This document shows, piece after piece, positions 17,129 through 25,322 of a stretch of 64,000 nt of DNA. The stretch's first letter is position 1. Every line of letters starts with the position of its first letter. The translations under genes and the position numbers were made by a program. The notes under the pieces are model-generated. The model did not search any database and was not told where the DNA came from. It saw only the letters and a list, made by a program, of their open reading frames with translations. Origin of the DNA: Candidatus Edwardsbacteria bacterium (GTDB lineage: Bacteria; Edwardsbacteria; AC1; EtOH8); contig JAVHLB010000002.1 of assembly GCA_031082425.1 (NCBI GenBank), forward strand, positions 275,784 to 339,783. Direction: 5' to 3'.

Positions 17129-19018
17129 TCAATCCTGCTTCACCGCCAGCTGGCTGGCGGCCTCCACCAGCTTGATGAACTCGGCCCGGTACCCCTCGGT
17201 GTCATTCCCCCGGGAATTTCTGGCCAGCTCCAGCACCTGCCTATAGCTGGCCTTTCCCTTGTGCTCCGAATCCCTCAGCAGCAGGCCGAACTCGGCCACC
17301 GCCGAGGCGAAGCGCAGGTCCTCGGGAAGCATGGCCAGATCCGCCCCGCCGTCACGGACCGGTTTGGACATCATCTGGCTGGTCTGCCCGTCGGGGTCCT
17401 TGTAGCGCAGTTTGACCGTCATCAGTTCACCGGAGTGTTTGACGTTGGGCTTGCCCTGAACCTTCTGGTATTTTAGATCGTCGACCTGGGAAAATTTTTC
17501 GTTGGAGCCGGCCGGCACCAGCTCGTACAGCGCGGTGACGGTGTGGCCCACCCCCAGCTCCCCGGCGTCCTTCCTGTCGTCGTTGAAATCCTCCTTGTTG
17601 AGCATCCGGTTCTCGTATCCGATCAGCTTGTAGGCCTTGACCCGGGCCGGGTTGAACTCCACCTGGATCTTGACGTCCTTGGCGATGGTGAACAGGGTCC
17701 CGGCCATCTGGTTGACCAGCACCTTTTTGGCCTCGGTGATGTTGTCGATGTAGGCGTAATTGCCGTTGCCCTTGTCGGCCAGCTGTTCCATCCGGGAATC
17801 CTTCAGGTTGCCGCTGCCGAAGCCCAGCACCGATAAAAATATCCCGGCCTCGCGCTTTTGCTCGATCATCCTGATCAGCTCGGAGGTGGACGAGACGCCC
17901 ACATTGAAATCGCCGTCGGTGGCCAGTATCACCCGGTTGTTGCCGCCCTTGATGAAGTTCTCCCCGGCCACCTTGTAGGCCAGCTGGATCCCGGCCGCCC
18001 CGGCGGTGCAGCCTCCGGCCTCCAGTTTATCGAGGATGTCGAGAATGGCCTTCTTGTCCCTGCCCGAAGTGGACGGCAGGACCAGCCCCTCGGAGCTGGC
18101 GTAGACCGCAATGGCGATCCGGTCGTTGGGGCGGAGCTGATTGACCAGCATCTTGAAGGCCGACTTTAAAAGAGGCAGTTTGTCCGGGCTCTGCATGGAT
18201 CCGGAGACGTCTATCAAAAAGACCAGGTTGCTGGGGGGCAGTTTATCGCGGGATATCTCCCGGCCCTTGATCCCTATCCTCACCATCCGGTGTCCGTTGT
18301 TCCAGGGGCAGGGGCCGGCATCGGCGATGATGGAGAAGGGACGGCCGTCGTCCGGCAGGGGATAATTATAATCGAAGTAGTTGATCAGCTCTTCGATGCG
18401 GACCGCATCCTTGGGAGGCAGCTGTCCGTAATTGAGGAAACGCCGGACGTTGGCATAGGAGGCCGGGTCGACGTCGATGGAGAAGGTGGACAGCGGGTTC
18501 TGGGTGACCTCCAGAAAGCGGTTCTCGTAGATCCGGGAGTATTCCTCGGTGTTGTAGTCCGGCGGAAGGTAATAACCGCCGGTCTGATCGCAGGCCGAAG
18601 GGGCCATCTTGCAGCAGGCCATCTCGTAGCTGCGCGATTGCGGACCTTTTCCCTCGTCCTTGACCAGCCCCAGGTTTTGCAGCAGGGTCTTGCTCTGAAG
18701 CTTCAATTTGAATTCCACCTTGACCGTGGAGTTGGCCTTCACCTTAAGCTTTTTGGACTGGCTTTGATAACCGGCCAGGCTGGCCTCCACAGTGTAGACC
18801 CCTTCGGAAAGACCTGTGAACTGGTAGTGCCCAACCTTATCGCAAACTGCGACATAGGATGTACCGGGGATTCTCAGCGCAACGCCCGCCAGTAGATTGT
18901 TGTTGGCATTGTCCCTTACCGTACAATCGATAATGCCGGTCCCGGCGGCGCCGATAAGGCTGGCCGAGATCAAGGCCAGGCCCGCGGCGGCGATCAGGGG
19001 GAGGATCCTGCTTTTCAT
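17129..19018 (-). CDS. Secreted von Willebrand factor type A protein with carboxypeptidase-regulatory-like domain (YfbK-like)
   Basis: 629 residues. A signal peptide (1-25) is followed by a CarboxypepD_reg-like beta-sandwich (about 30-110), then a VWA N-terminal helper region with YENRFLEVTQNPLSTFSIDVD. The VWA domain (about 260-430) has a MIDAS motif in LVFLIDVSGSM. A C-terminal DUF3520-type region runs from about 450 to 625. It is probably periplasmic or surface-exposed and binds a partner through a divalent metal. GGAGAAA precedes the ATG. It appears monocistronic with its own terminator. The exact partner is unknown. Confidence 0.9.
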   Translation of the reverse strand: MKSRILPLIAAAGLALISASLIGAAGTGIIDCTVRDNANNNLLAGVALRIPGTSYVAVCDKVGHYQFTGLSEGVYTVEASLAGYQSQSKKLKVKANSTVKVEFKLKLQSKTLLQNLGLVKDEGKGPQSRSYEMACCKMAPSACDQTGGYYLPPDYNTEEYSRIYENRFLEVTQNPLSTFSIDVDPASYANVRRFLNYGQLPPKDAVRIEELINYFDYNYPLPDDGRPFSIIADAGPCPWNNGHRMVRIGIKGREISRDKLPPSNLVFLIDVSGSMQSPDKLPLLKSAFKMLVNQLRPNDRIAIAVYASSEGLVLPSTSGRDKKAILDILDKLEAGGCTAGAAGIQLAYKVAGENFIKGGNNRVILATDGDFNVGVSSTSELIRMIEQKREAGIFLSVLGFGSGNLKDSRMEQLADKGNGNYAYIDNITEAKKVLVNQMAGTLFTIAKDVKIQVEFNPARVKAYKLIGYENRMLNKEDFNDDRKDAGELGVGHTVTALYELVPAGSNEKFSQVDDLKYQKVQGKPNVKHSGELMTVKLRYKDPDGQTSQMMSKPVRDGGADLAMLPEDLRFASAVAEFGLLLRDSEHKGKASYRQVLELARNSRGNDTEGYRAEFIKLVEAASQLAVKQD

Positions 19019-19122
19019 CTTGGTTTCTCCGGTTTATGGGTTGATTATTGAGTTGACTGCCCAATATACCGCCCACCGGATAAATATATTCCCAACATTT
19101 TATTTTTCTTGGATACAATATT

Positions 19123-19151
19123 GTAGGGGCAGGTCTGAGACCTGCCCCTAC
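19123..19151. repeat. 29-bp palindromic repeat, GTAGGGG...CCCCTAC type
   Basis: Perfect 14-bp arms (GTAGGGGCAGGTCT, 19123-19136, and its complement, 19138-19151) around a single central base. A second member of the same family lies at 19823-19857. Confidence 0.85.
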
Positions 19152-19174
19152 GGTTTGGCGTTTCAAACGGAAAA

Positions 19175-19194
19175 CCCCGGTTTCCCGGGGCTTT
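19175..19194 (-). terminator. Terminator of the nitroreductase gene
   Basis: CCCCGG (19175-19180), loop TTTC, CCGGGG (19185-19190). A TTTT tract follows on the minus strand, 20-40 bp after the stop at 19214. Confidence 0.7.
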
Positions 19195-19213
19195 GGTAAA
19201 TTATTGATACTAT

Positions 19214-19792
19214 TTAATATTCCTTTATGATCATCTCGCTGAGCGATCTTTTCGGCACATGATGCACCTGCTTATCGTCCCGCCAGTATTCGATCTTCCC
19301 GCCCGGCCCGATATCCTCTATCACCACCGTCTCGGCCGGCTTGCCCAGGGCTATCACCAACGGGATCTCGTATTGTTCATCGATCTCAAGCGCCTTTCTT
19401 AATCCCTCCCGGTTGACCGAGGCCAGCACGCATCCGCCCAAACCCTTTTCCACCGCTCCCAACAGGATACTCTGGGCGCAGATACCGGCATCGTAATACA
19501 ATTTGCCGGGGCAGACGGACGTATCCCACAGCATGATGATATAGGCCGAAGGCCGCTGGCCCTGGGCCGGGCCGGTCCAGTCCTTCAGGTATTTGGCCCA
19601 GGCCAGGAACGGGAAAACGGTTTCATTGATCTTGGGATCGGCAATGAGGATATACTTCAGCGGCTGAAGATTGCCGGCCGAGCCGGACAGCCTGGCCAGT
19701 TCCGCCAGTTCCCGCAGGGTAGGCAGATCGATCCTGTGACCCTGGTCGAACCTCCGATAGCTCCGGTTCTTCAGGATAATGTCTTTTAACAT
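19214..19792 (-). CDS. Nitroreductase-family FMN oxidoreductase
   Basis: 192 residues from the ATG at 19792. The product begins MLKDIILKNRSYRRF, the typical nitroreductase start in which the Arg pair contacts FMN phosphate. SGSAGNLQPLKYILI (FMN ribityl contact) and GAVEKGLGGCVLAS with VIALGKPAE near the C-terminus follow. It reduces an unknown electron acceptor with NAD(P)H. An upstream in-frame ATG at 19825 falls at the edge of a palindromic repeat, and longer extensions would run into the WG-repeat gene, so the shorter start is preferred. No clear ribosome-binding site is visible. Confidence 0.88.
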   Translation of the reverse strand: MLKDIILKNRSYRRFDQGHRIDLPTLRELAELARLSGSAGNLQPLKYILIADPKINETVFPFLAWAKYLKDWTGPAQGQRPSAYIIMLWDTSVCPGKLYYDAGICAQSILLGAVEKGLGGCVLASVNREGLRKALEIDEQYEIPLVIALGKPAETVVIEDIGPGGKIEYWRDDKQVHHVPKRSLSEMIIKEY

Positions 19793-19822
19793 GATTTTAT
19801 CGATTTTTCGGATTAAATCATT

Positions 19823-19857
19823 CATGTAGGGTATGGTTTCAAACCATCCCCTACATG
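19823..19857. repeat. 35-bp palindromic repeat related to 19123-19151
   Basis: Arms CATGTAGGGTATGGTTT (19823-19839) and AAACCATCCCCTACATG (19841-19857) pair with one mismatch around a central C. The outer GTAGGG/CCCTAC matches the copy at 19123. Confidence 0.8.
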
Positions 19858-19880
19858 ATATCAACGCCATGAATAAAAGG

Positions 19881-21089
19881 TTATTTCTTCCCCTTAAAAA
19901 CGAACCTCCCGCCCTTGTTGATATACCCCCACACCCCCCCGGTGACGCTGCCCTTGGCATTCATCTCCCCGCCGATGTTCACCAGAGCCAGGCCGTCTTT
20001 AAAATCCCAGGCGAAATCGAATTTGTTATCGATGACCATCCGGCCCTTCCGGTCTATGAAGCCCCACCTGCCGCCAGCCACCATGCCGTTCTCGTTCATC
20101 TTTCCCCCTTTGTTGACCAGGGCCAGCCCCTCGGAAAAATCCATGGCCCCGTCGTACTGGGGCACGATCATCACTTCACCGGTCCGGTTGATATAGCCCC
20201 GCTTGCCGCCCACCCTGACCGCCGCCAGGCCTTCATGAAAATCGGAGCCGGCATCGAAATGCGGAGCGATGGCCAGCACTCCGGAAGTGTCCATATAGCC
20301 CCATTTCTGACCGCTTTTGACCGAGGCCAGCCCTTCCGAAAAGGCGTTGGCATCCTCAAAGTATAATTGGCTGATCTTGTTGCCGGACCTGTCTATGAAC
20401 CAGATCTTGTCGTCCAGCCGCACCACCGCCCGGCCCTGGGAGAAATTGGAGGCATAGACGTATTGAGGCTCAATGACCATTTTCCCGGTTTGATCTATAT
20501 ACCCGTATTTGTCATTCTCCCTCACCGGGGCCAAGCCCTCGGAGAAGTTCCGGGCGTCATTGTATCTTATTTCTATGATGATCTTGCCCTGCTGGTCTAT
20601 GTATCCGTATTTATCGTTCAGCCGGACCAGGGCCAACCCCTGGGAAAAACTGCGGGCATCGTCGTACTGCGGTTCGACCACCATCTTGCCCTGGCGGTCT
20701 ATGTACCCCCGTTTGCCGTCCGACAACAACCCCAGCTCGTTGACCTTCCCGCCGATGTTGACCAGCGCCAGCCCCTGGGAGAAATCCTTGGCGTCGTCGA
20801 ACTGCGGATTTATGACCACCTTGCCACGGGCATCGATGTATCCCCATTTGCCGCCGATCACATAGCCCATCTCGTTCTTGCTGCCGCCGATGTTGACCAG
20901 GGCCAGCTCCTCCGAAAAGTTGAAGGCCCAGTCGAACTCCGGCTTGATGGTCATCCTGCCCCGGGCGTTGATATAACCGAATTTCCCGGCAGACATGACT
21001 GGAAAAAGCTTGACCTGCTCATCAGCCCCGATGCCCAGCGGCCCGGCCATTATGATCAGGCCCGTTAAAAGGACAGTGGCTTTTTTCAT
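19881..21089 (-). CDS. Secreted WG-repeat protein
   Basis: 402 residues from the ATG at 21089, which is preceded by GGAGGG. A signal peptide (MKKATVLLTGLIIMAGPLGIGA) is followed by nine full WG-type repeats of about 40 residues and one partial. Each has the form G(Y/F)I(D/N)xxGKxxIxPxYDxAxxFSxGLALV. Such repeats form a beta-propeller-like surface structure thought to bind ligands or proteins; no enzymatic residues are evident. It lies 13 bp downstream of the SlyD-like gene in the same operon, which hints that the isomerase may help fold it or similar exported proteins. Confidence 0.88.
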   Translation of the reverse strand: MKKATVLLTGLIIMAGPLGIGADEQVKLFPVMSAGKFGYINARGRMTIKPEFDWAFNFSEELALVNIGGSKNEMGYVIGGKWGYIDARGKVVINPQFDDAKDFSQGLALVNIGGKVNELGLLSDGKRGYIDRQGKMVVEPQYDDARSFSQGLALVRLNDKYGYIDQQGKIIIEIRYNDARNFSEGLAPVRENDKYGYIDQTGKMVIEPQYVYASNFSQGRAVVRLDDKIWFIDRSGNKISQLYFEDANAFSEGLASVKSGQKWGYMDTSGVLAIAPHFDAGSDFHEGLAAVRVGGKRGYINRTGEVMIVPQYDGAMDFSEGLALVNKGGKMNENGMVAGGRWGFIDRKGRMVIDNKFDFAWDFKDGLALVNIGGEMNAKGSVTGGVWGYINKGGRFVFKGKK

Positions 21090-21102
21090 TTTACCCTCCA
21101 AT

Positions 21103-21657
21103 TTACTTATCTTCGCAGCCCCCGCAGCAGCTTCCATGCTCATGTTCATGATCATGTTCGTGGTCGTGTCCGCAGTCACCGTGCCCGCCGCCGCAGCTCC
21201 CGCAGCCTTTATGATAGCCCTCCGGCACCTCTCCGGCCTCGATCAGTTTGAGGTCGAAGGTCAGGTCCTTGCCGGCCAGGGGATGGTTGGCGTCCAGGGT
21301 GGCGTGGGTCTGGCTTAGGGCGGTGATGGTCACCGGGACCTGCTGGCCATCCTCCATGCTCAAATGAACCCTCTTGCCCAGCTCCGGTTTGGCATTGGGA
21401 CCGAACTTGTCCAGCTCCACCTCCACCACCATTTTGGAATGGTGCGGACCGTAGGCCTGGTCGGCCGGGATGGTCACTTTTTTGCTCTCGTCCACCTTCA
21501 TGCCGTCGATGGCCTTATCAAATCCCGGGATCACCTGCCCCGAGCCCAGGATGAACTCCAACGGCTCGCCGCCCTCGGAGGTATCGAATACCGTTCCGTC
21601 GCCAAAGGTCCCGGTGTAGTGCACTTTTACCAGATCGCCTGATTTTGCCTGAATCAT
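21103..21657 (-). CDS. slyD: SlyD-like FKBP-type peptidyl-prolyl cis-trans isomerase
   Basis: 184 residues. The FKBP domain has VKVHYTGTFGDGTVFDTSE at about 10-28 and FILGSGQVIPGFDKAIDGM at about 34-52. The IF (insert-in-flap) domain follows at about 70-125. The last 30 residues are a metal-binding tail rich in His, Cys and Gly, ending GSCCGGCEDK, as in SlyD proteins that bind nickel or zinc. It catalyses proline isomerisation in the cytoplasm and can act as a metallochaperone. A consensus promoter at 21723-21751 drives slyD and the WG-repeat gene. Confidence 0.94.
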   Translation of the reverse strand: MIQAKSGDLVKVHYTGTFGDGTVFDTSEGGEPLEFILGSGQVIPGFDKAIDGMKVDESKKVTIPADQAYGPHHSKMVVEVELDKFGPNAKPELGKRVHLSMEDGQQVPVTITALSQTHATLDANHPLAGKDLTFDLKLIEAGEVPEGYHKGCGSCGGGHGDCGHDHEHDHEHEHGSCCGGCEDK

Positions 21658-21722
21658 CTGTTATTCCTTGTTATAATTGAAATTTCTCTCGCCTTTAGAA
21701 TAAGGGAGCTTTGCTGATTTTA

Positions 21723-21751
21723 AGGATAATCTATTTATTGCGGTATGTCAA
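21723..21751 (-). promoter_or_regulatory. Promoter of slyD and the WG-repeat gene
   Basis: On the minus strand: TTGACA (21751-21746), 17 bp, TATCCT (21728-21723). The same TATCCTTAAA -10 context is seen at the ogt promoter. Confidence 0.75.
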
Positions 21752-21770
21752 TTGATATTTTCAAACAAGC

Positions 21771-21801
21771 AAACAGCCCAGGCCTTGCGCCTGGGCTGTT
21801 T
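21771..21801 (-). terminator. Terminator of the Nuo/GltD operon
   Basis: Arms AAACAGCCCAGGC (21771-21783) and GCCTGGGCTGTTT (21789-21801), 16 bp after the stop of the large fusion gene. Confidence 0.88.
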
Positions 21802-21816
21802 TATTTATGATCCTGT

Positions 21817-24800
21817 TTATCGAAGCAATCCCTCTTTCCTCTTCAGCTCGGCCGCCTTCTTCTCCATCACATCCGAAGCGAACCCGGCAGCGATGGCCTT
21901 GCCCTTCTTCAAGGTGGGCAGGCCGAATTGCTTTTGACCGGCCTTTCCCTGGGGCAGGTTTGGCAGGGCTGAGCCTCCCAGCTCTATCAGCACCTGCTTG
22001 GTGGTCTTCCCTGAGGCCGGCTGAATTCCGGCTTTGAGGTGCTGCAGCCGCCCCTCGCTATTGACGAAACTGCCGTCGCTCTCGGCAAAGCTTGACGCCG
22101 GCAGGACGATGTCGGCCAGCTTGGCGGTCTCGGTCAGGAACAGGTCGCAGACAATGAGTTTTTCCAGCTTGGCCAGAGCGGTCTTGATCTTGTCCCCGTT
22201 CTCCAGGCTGCCGGCCGGGTCCTCGTTGAGCAGCACCGCGGCCTTTATCTTGCCCTTCAGTATCCCGGAAGCCTCGATGTTGACAAAGCGGTCCACCCCG
22301 TTGGCGTTGGCCTTGGCCCGCAGGGCGATGAAATTCTCCGGAACATCCATCAGCAGAAGGATGTTGGCAATGGCCTTGATGGTTTCGGGATCCACTGCAT
22401 CGGCGTTGAATGCCAATATTGAATTCTGGTCTTCCAACAGCAGTTTGGCCAGGCTCTCGATATCGGCCTTCTTCAATCCGCTGTTGGTTGTCACCGCGGC
22501 GGCGCTGAGCTTGCCCAGGACCTTGGCCAGTTCCTTGTATCCGGGATATTTGGACCGGCACTTGGCCAGCAGGGCTTTGAGCACTCCGTTCAGGGCGAAG
22601 GACAACCCGCCTTTTTTAATGACCAGTTCCTGTGCGGCGATCTCGCCCAGCTTGGTGGCCTTCTCCTGCAGGGAGTAAACCTTGGATCCTTGTTTGACCG
22701 CCTTTCTGATCATCTGGGAGAACACCGGCTGCTCGGCATAGGCATCGGACCCGATCAGGAAAATGGTCTTGGCCTCGGACAGCGACTGGTAACCCCTGCC
22801 GTTGGCCTTGCCTAAAATATTCTCCATGGCATTCAGCGGCTGGCCGTTCTCAGTATGAGCAAAACTGCCGAACTGTCTGACGCCCTTCTTCTCGGCCCAG
22901 GAGCGCAGGCCCTCGGCCTCTTCGAGGCTGGTCCGGCCGGAGGCGAATACCGCCACCGAATCCGGCCCGTATTTCTTGACCACGGCGTCGATATCGGAAT
23001 TGACCTTGTTTATGGCCTCGGACCAGGCGATCTCCTGGTGCTTGGCTCCGGCTTTGGCCAGCGGTGCGGTCAAGCGTTCGGGGGAATGAATGAGTTCGAA
23101 CCCGAATTTGCCCTTGAAGCACAGCGAGCCCTGGCTGACCGGGCTGTCCTCGCTGCCGGTGACCCGGACCACCTTGTTGTCCATGATATTCAGGTCCAGA
23201 CCGCAGCCCACTCCGCAGAAGGTGCAAACCGAGGGGACCTTCTCCATCTTCCAGGGCGAGGGCTTGATGTGCCGCACCCTCTCGGTCAGCGCCCCCACCG
23301 GGCAGGTCTCGATGCAGACCCCGCAGGACACGCAGGGCGACTCGGGATATGGCTTCTCCATGGTGGGCGCCACGATGGCGTTGAATCCCCGGTAGACGAA
23401 GCCCAAGGCCGCCGCCCCCACCACCTCCAGGCACATCCTGACGCAGCGGCCGCACATCACGCATTTGCTCTGGTCGCGCACCAGGAAGGGATGGCTGTGG
23501 TCGATGGGATGCTGCTTGACCTCGCCCATGAAGCGTTGGACCATCACGTCATAGACCGTGGCGTAATCGCGTAGCTTGCACTCCTGCATGTCGGCGCAGC
23601 CGCACTCCAGGCAGCGCTTGGCCTCCTCGATGGCGGTAAGGCGTGAGAAGCCCTTCTCCACCTCGTCGAAATTCCTTCTCTGGGAGGGCTCCAGCATCGG
23701 CATCTTGGCCTTGGCCTTTTTGGGCTCATCGGCGAACAGCTCCTTGGGCACCTGGTTGATCTTGCCCTTGGTGATGTTGTATTGTTTGGTTTTCTTGATT
23801 ATCTTTCCGGTCCTCAGATATTCGTCAATGCCCTGGGCCGCCTGGCGGGCCCCTCCGATGGCCTCCACCACGGTGGCCGCCCCGGTGGCCATGTCCCCGG
23901 CGGCAAATACCTTGGGATCGGCGGTAGCCCCGGTCTGGGGATCGGTCTCCAGGGTGCTCCAGCGGGTCACTTTCAGATTGTGATTCTCACCCAATCCGGA
24001 CAGGTCGGGGCTCTGCCCGATGCAGGAGATGATCAGGTCGGCCTCGATATGAAAGTCTGAATTCTGGACCGGCACCGGACGGCGGCGGCCCGAGGCGTCC
24101 GGCTCTCCCAGCTCCATCTTCTGGCAGGAGATGGCCCCGTTCTGGTCGTGGCTGCAGGCGATCACCCGGGTGGGTGCGGTCAGGAACTGGAACTTGACCC
24201 CCTCGTGCTTGGCCTCCTCGATCTCGAAGGGGTTGGCCGGCATCTCCTTTTCCGAGCGGCGGTAGACGATGAACACCTCCTCGGCCCCCAGCCGCAGCGA
24301 GGTTCGGGCCGCGTCGATGGCGGTGTTGCCGCCGCCGATCACCGCCACCTTTTTGCCCACGTTGAATTTCTCGCCCAAGGTCAGGCGCTTAAGAAAATCG
24401 ATCCCGGCCACTACCCCGCGGTCCTCCTCGTTCTCCACCCCCATCCGGGAGGAGGCGTGGGCCCCCATGCCCAGGAAGACCGCGTCATACTGTTCTTTCA
24501 GGCCTTCCAGGGTGATGTCCTGGCCCAATTTCTGATTATATTTTATCTCCACCCCCAGGTCGGTGACGGTCTTGACCTCCTGGTCCAGCACCTCCTTGGG
24601 CAGGCGGTACTGCGGAATGCCGTAGCGCAGCCATCCGCCGGACTTGGGCAGGGCCTCGAAGATGGTGACGGCGTGACCCTTTTGGCGCAGATAGTAGGCG
24701 GCAGTCAGCCCGGCCGGGCCGGCCCCCACCACCGCCACCTTCTTGCCGCTGTCGGGCGCCACCGGTGGCAGGTATGGCCGGCCGGAGTTGAGGTCGAGAT

Positions 24801-25320
24801 CGGCCGCATGCCGCTTGAGGTAGCAGATGGACACCGGCTCCTCCACCAGGTTGCGGCGGCACTCGGTCTCGCAGGGATGGGGGCAGACCCTTCCCAGCGA
24901 GGCCGGCAGGGGAAGGGTCTCCTTGATCAGCTTGATGGCCTCGGCCTCCATGCCGTTGGCGATCAGCGCGCTGTAGCCCTGGACGTCGCAGCCGGCCGGG
25001 CAGGTGTCCACGCAGGGAGCGATGCAGTCGCCGTAGTGGTTGGACAGCAGCAGGCCCAGCGCCATCTGGCGGGCGGCCTTCACCCGGTCGTTCTCGGTCT
25101 CCACCACCATCCCGTCCATCACCTTGGTGGCGCAGGCCGGCACGAAGCCCCGGGCGTTCTTGACCTCCACCAGGCACACCCAGCAGGAGCCGTAGGGCTC
25201 CAGCTTGCTGTCATGGCACAGGGTGGGGATGAAGGCCCCCTGGTCCCTGGCCACCTCGACTATGGTCTGATTGGAATCGCAGGCGATCTGTTTGCCGTTG
25301 AATGTGATGTTTATCTGCAT
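21817..25320 (-). CDS. Fusion flavoprotein: 2Fe-2S, GltD/NfnB domain, ferredoxin pair and NuoG-like domain
   Basis: 1167 residues. Residues 1-80 are a NuoG/HydA-type 2Fe-2S domain (CHDSKLEPYGSCWVC). Residues 95-540 are a GltD/NfnB-like body with FAD (VVGAGPAGLTAAYY) and NADPH (VIGGGNTAIDAART) sites. Two 4Fe-4S motifs follow (CVMCGRCVRMC near 620, CVSCGVCIETCPVG near 663). Residues from 700 form a shortened NuoG/FdhA-like domain with CTFCGVGCG. No H-cluster motif and no obvious catalytic Cys or Sec for a molybdenum site are seen, so the last domain is probably structural or electron-conducting. With the NuoF- and NuoE-like neighbours this resembles the Stn (Sporomusa-type Nfn) transhydrogenase, extended by a NuoG-like tail. 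The complex probably exchanges electrons among NADH, NADPH and ferredoxin. Confidence 0.82.
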   Translation of the reverse strand: MQINITFNGKQIACDSNQTIVEVARDQGAFIPTLCHDSKLEPYGSCWVCLVEVKNARGFVPACATKVMDGMVVETENDRVKAARQMALGLLLSNHYGDCIAPCVDTCPAGCDVQGYSALIANGMEAEAIKLIKETLPLPASLGRVCPHPCETECRRNLVEEPVSICYLKRHAADLDLNSGRPYLPPVAPDSGKKVAVVGAGPAGLTAAYYLRQKGHAVTIFEALPKSGGWLRYGIPQYRLPKEVLDQEVKTVTDLGVEIKYNQKLGQDITLEGLKEQYDAVFLGMGAHASSRMGVENEEDRGVVAGIDFLKRLTLGEKFNVGKKVAVIGGGNTAIDAARTSLRLGAEEVFIVYRRSEKEMPANPFEIEEAKHEGVKFQFLTAPTRVIACSHDQNGAISCQKMELGEPDASGRRRPVPVQNSDFHIEADLIISCIGQSPDLSGLGENHNLKVTRWSTLETDPQTGATADPKVFAAGDMATGAATVVEAIGGARQAAQGIDEYLRTGKIIKKTKQYNITKGKINQVPKELFADEPKKAKAKMPMLEPSQRRNFDEVEKGFSRLTAIEEAKRCLECGCADMQECKLRDYATVYDVMVQRFMGEVKQHPIDHSHPFLVRDQSKCVMCGRCVRMCLEVVGAAALGFVYRGFNAIVAPTMEKPYPESPCVSCGVCIETCPVGALTERVRHIKPSPWKMEKVPSVCTFCGVGCGLDLNIMDNKVVRVTGSEDSPVSQGSLCFKGKFGFELIHSPERLTAPLAKAGAKHQEIAWSEAINKVNSDIDAVVKKYGPDSVAVFASGRTSLEEAEGLRSWAEKKGVRQFGSFAHTENGQPLNAMENILGKANGRGYQSLSEAKTIFLIGSDAYAEQPVFSQMIRKAVKQGSKVYSLQEKATKLGEIAAQELVIKKGGLSFALNGVLKALLAKCRSKYPGYKELAKVLGKLSAAAVTTNSGLKKADIESLAKLLLEDQNSILAFNADAVDPETIKAIANILLLMDVPENFIALRAKANANGVDRFVNIEASGILKGKIKAAVLLNEDPAGSLENGDKIKTALAKLEKLIVCDLFLTETAKLADIVLPASSFAESDGSFVNSEGRLQHLKAGIQPASGKTTKQVLIELGGSALPNLPQGKAGQKQFGLPTLKKGKAIAAGFASDVMEKKAAELKRKEGLLR

Positions 25321-25322
25321 TT

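Noticed and set aside
21817..23300. Hydrogenase or formate dehydrogenase identity for the large fusion subunit
   Set aside because: No H-cluster cysteine motifs and no catalytic Cys/Sec segment were found; the NuoG-like reading fits better.
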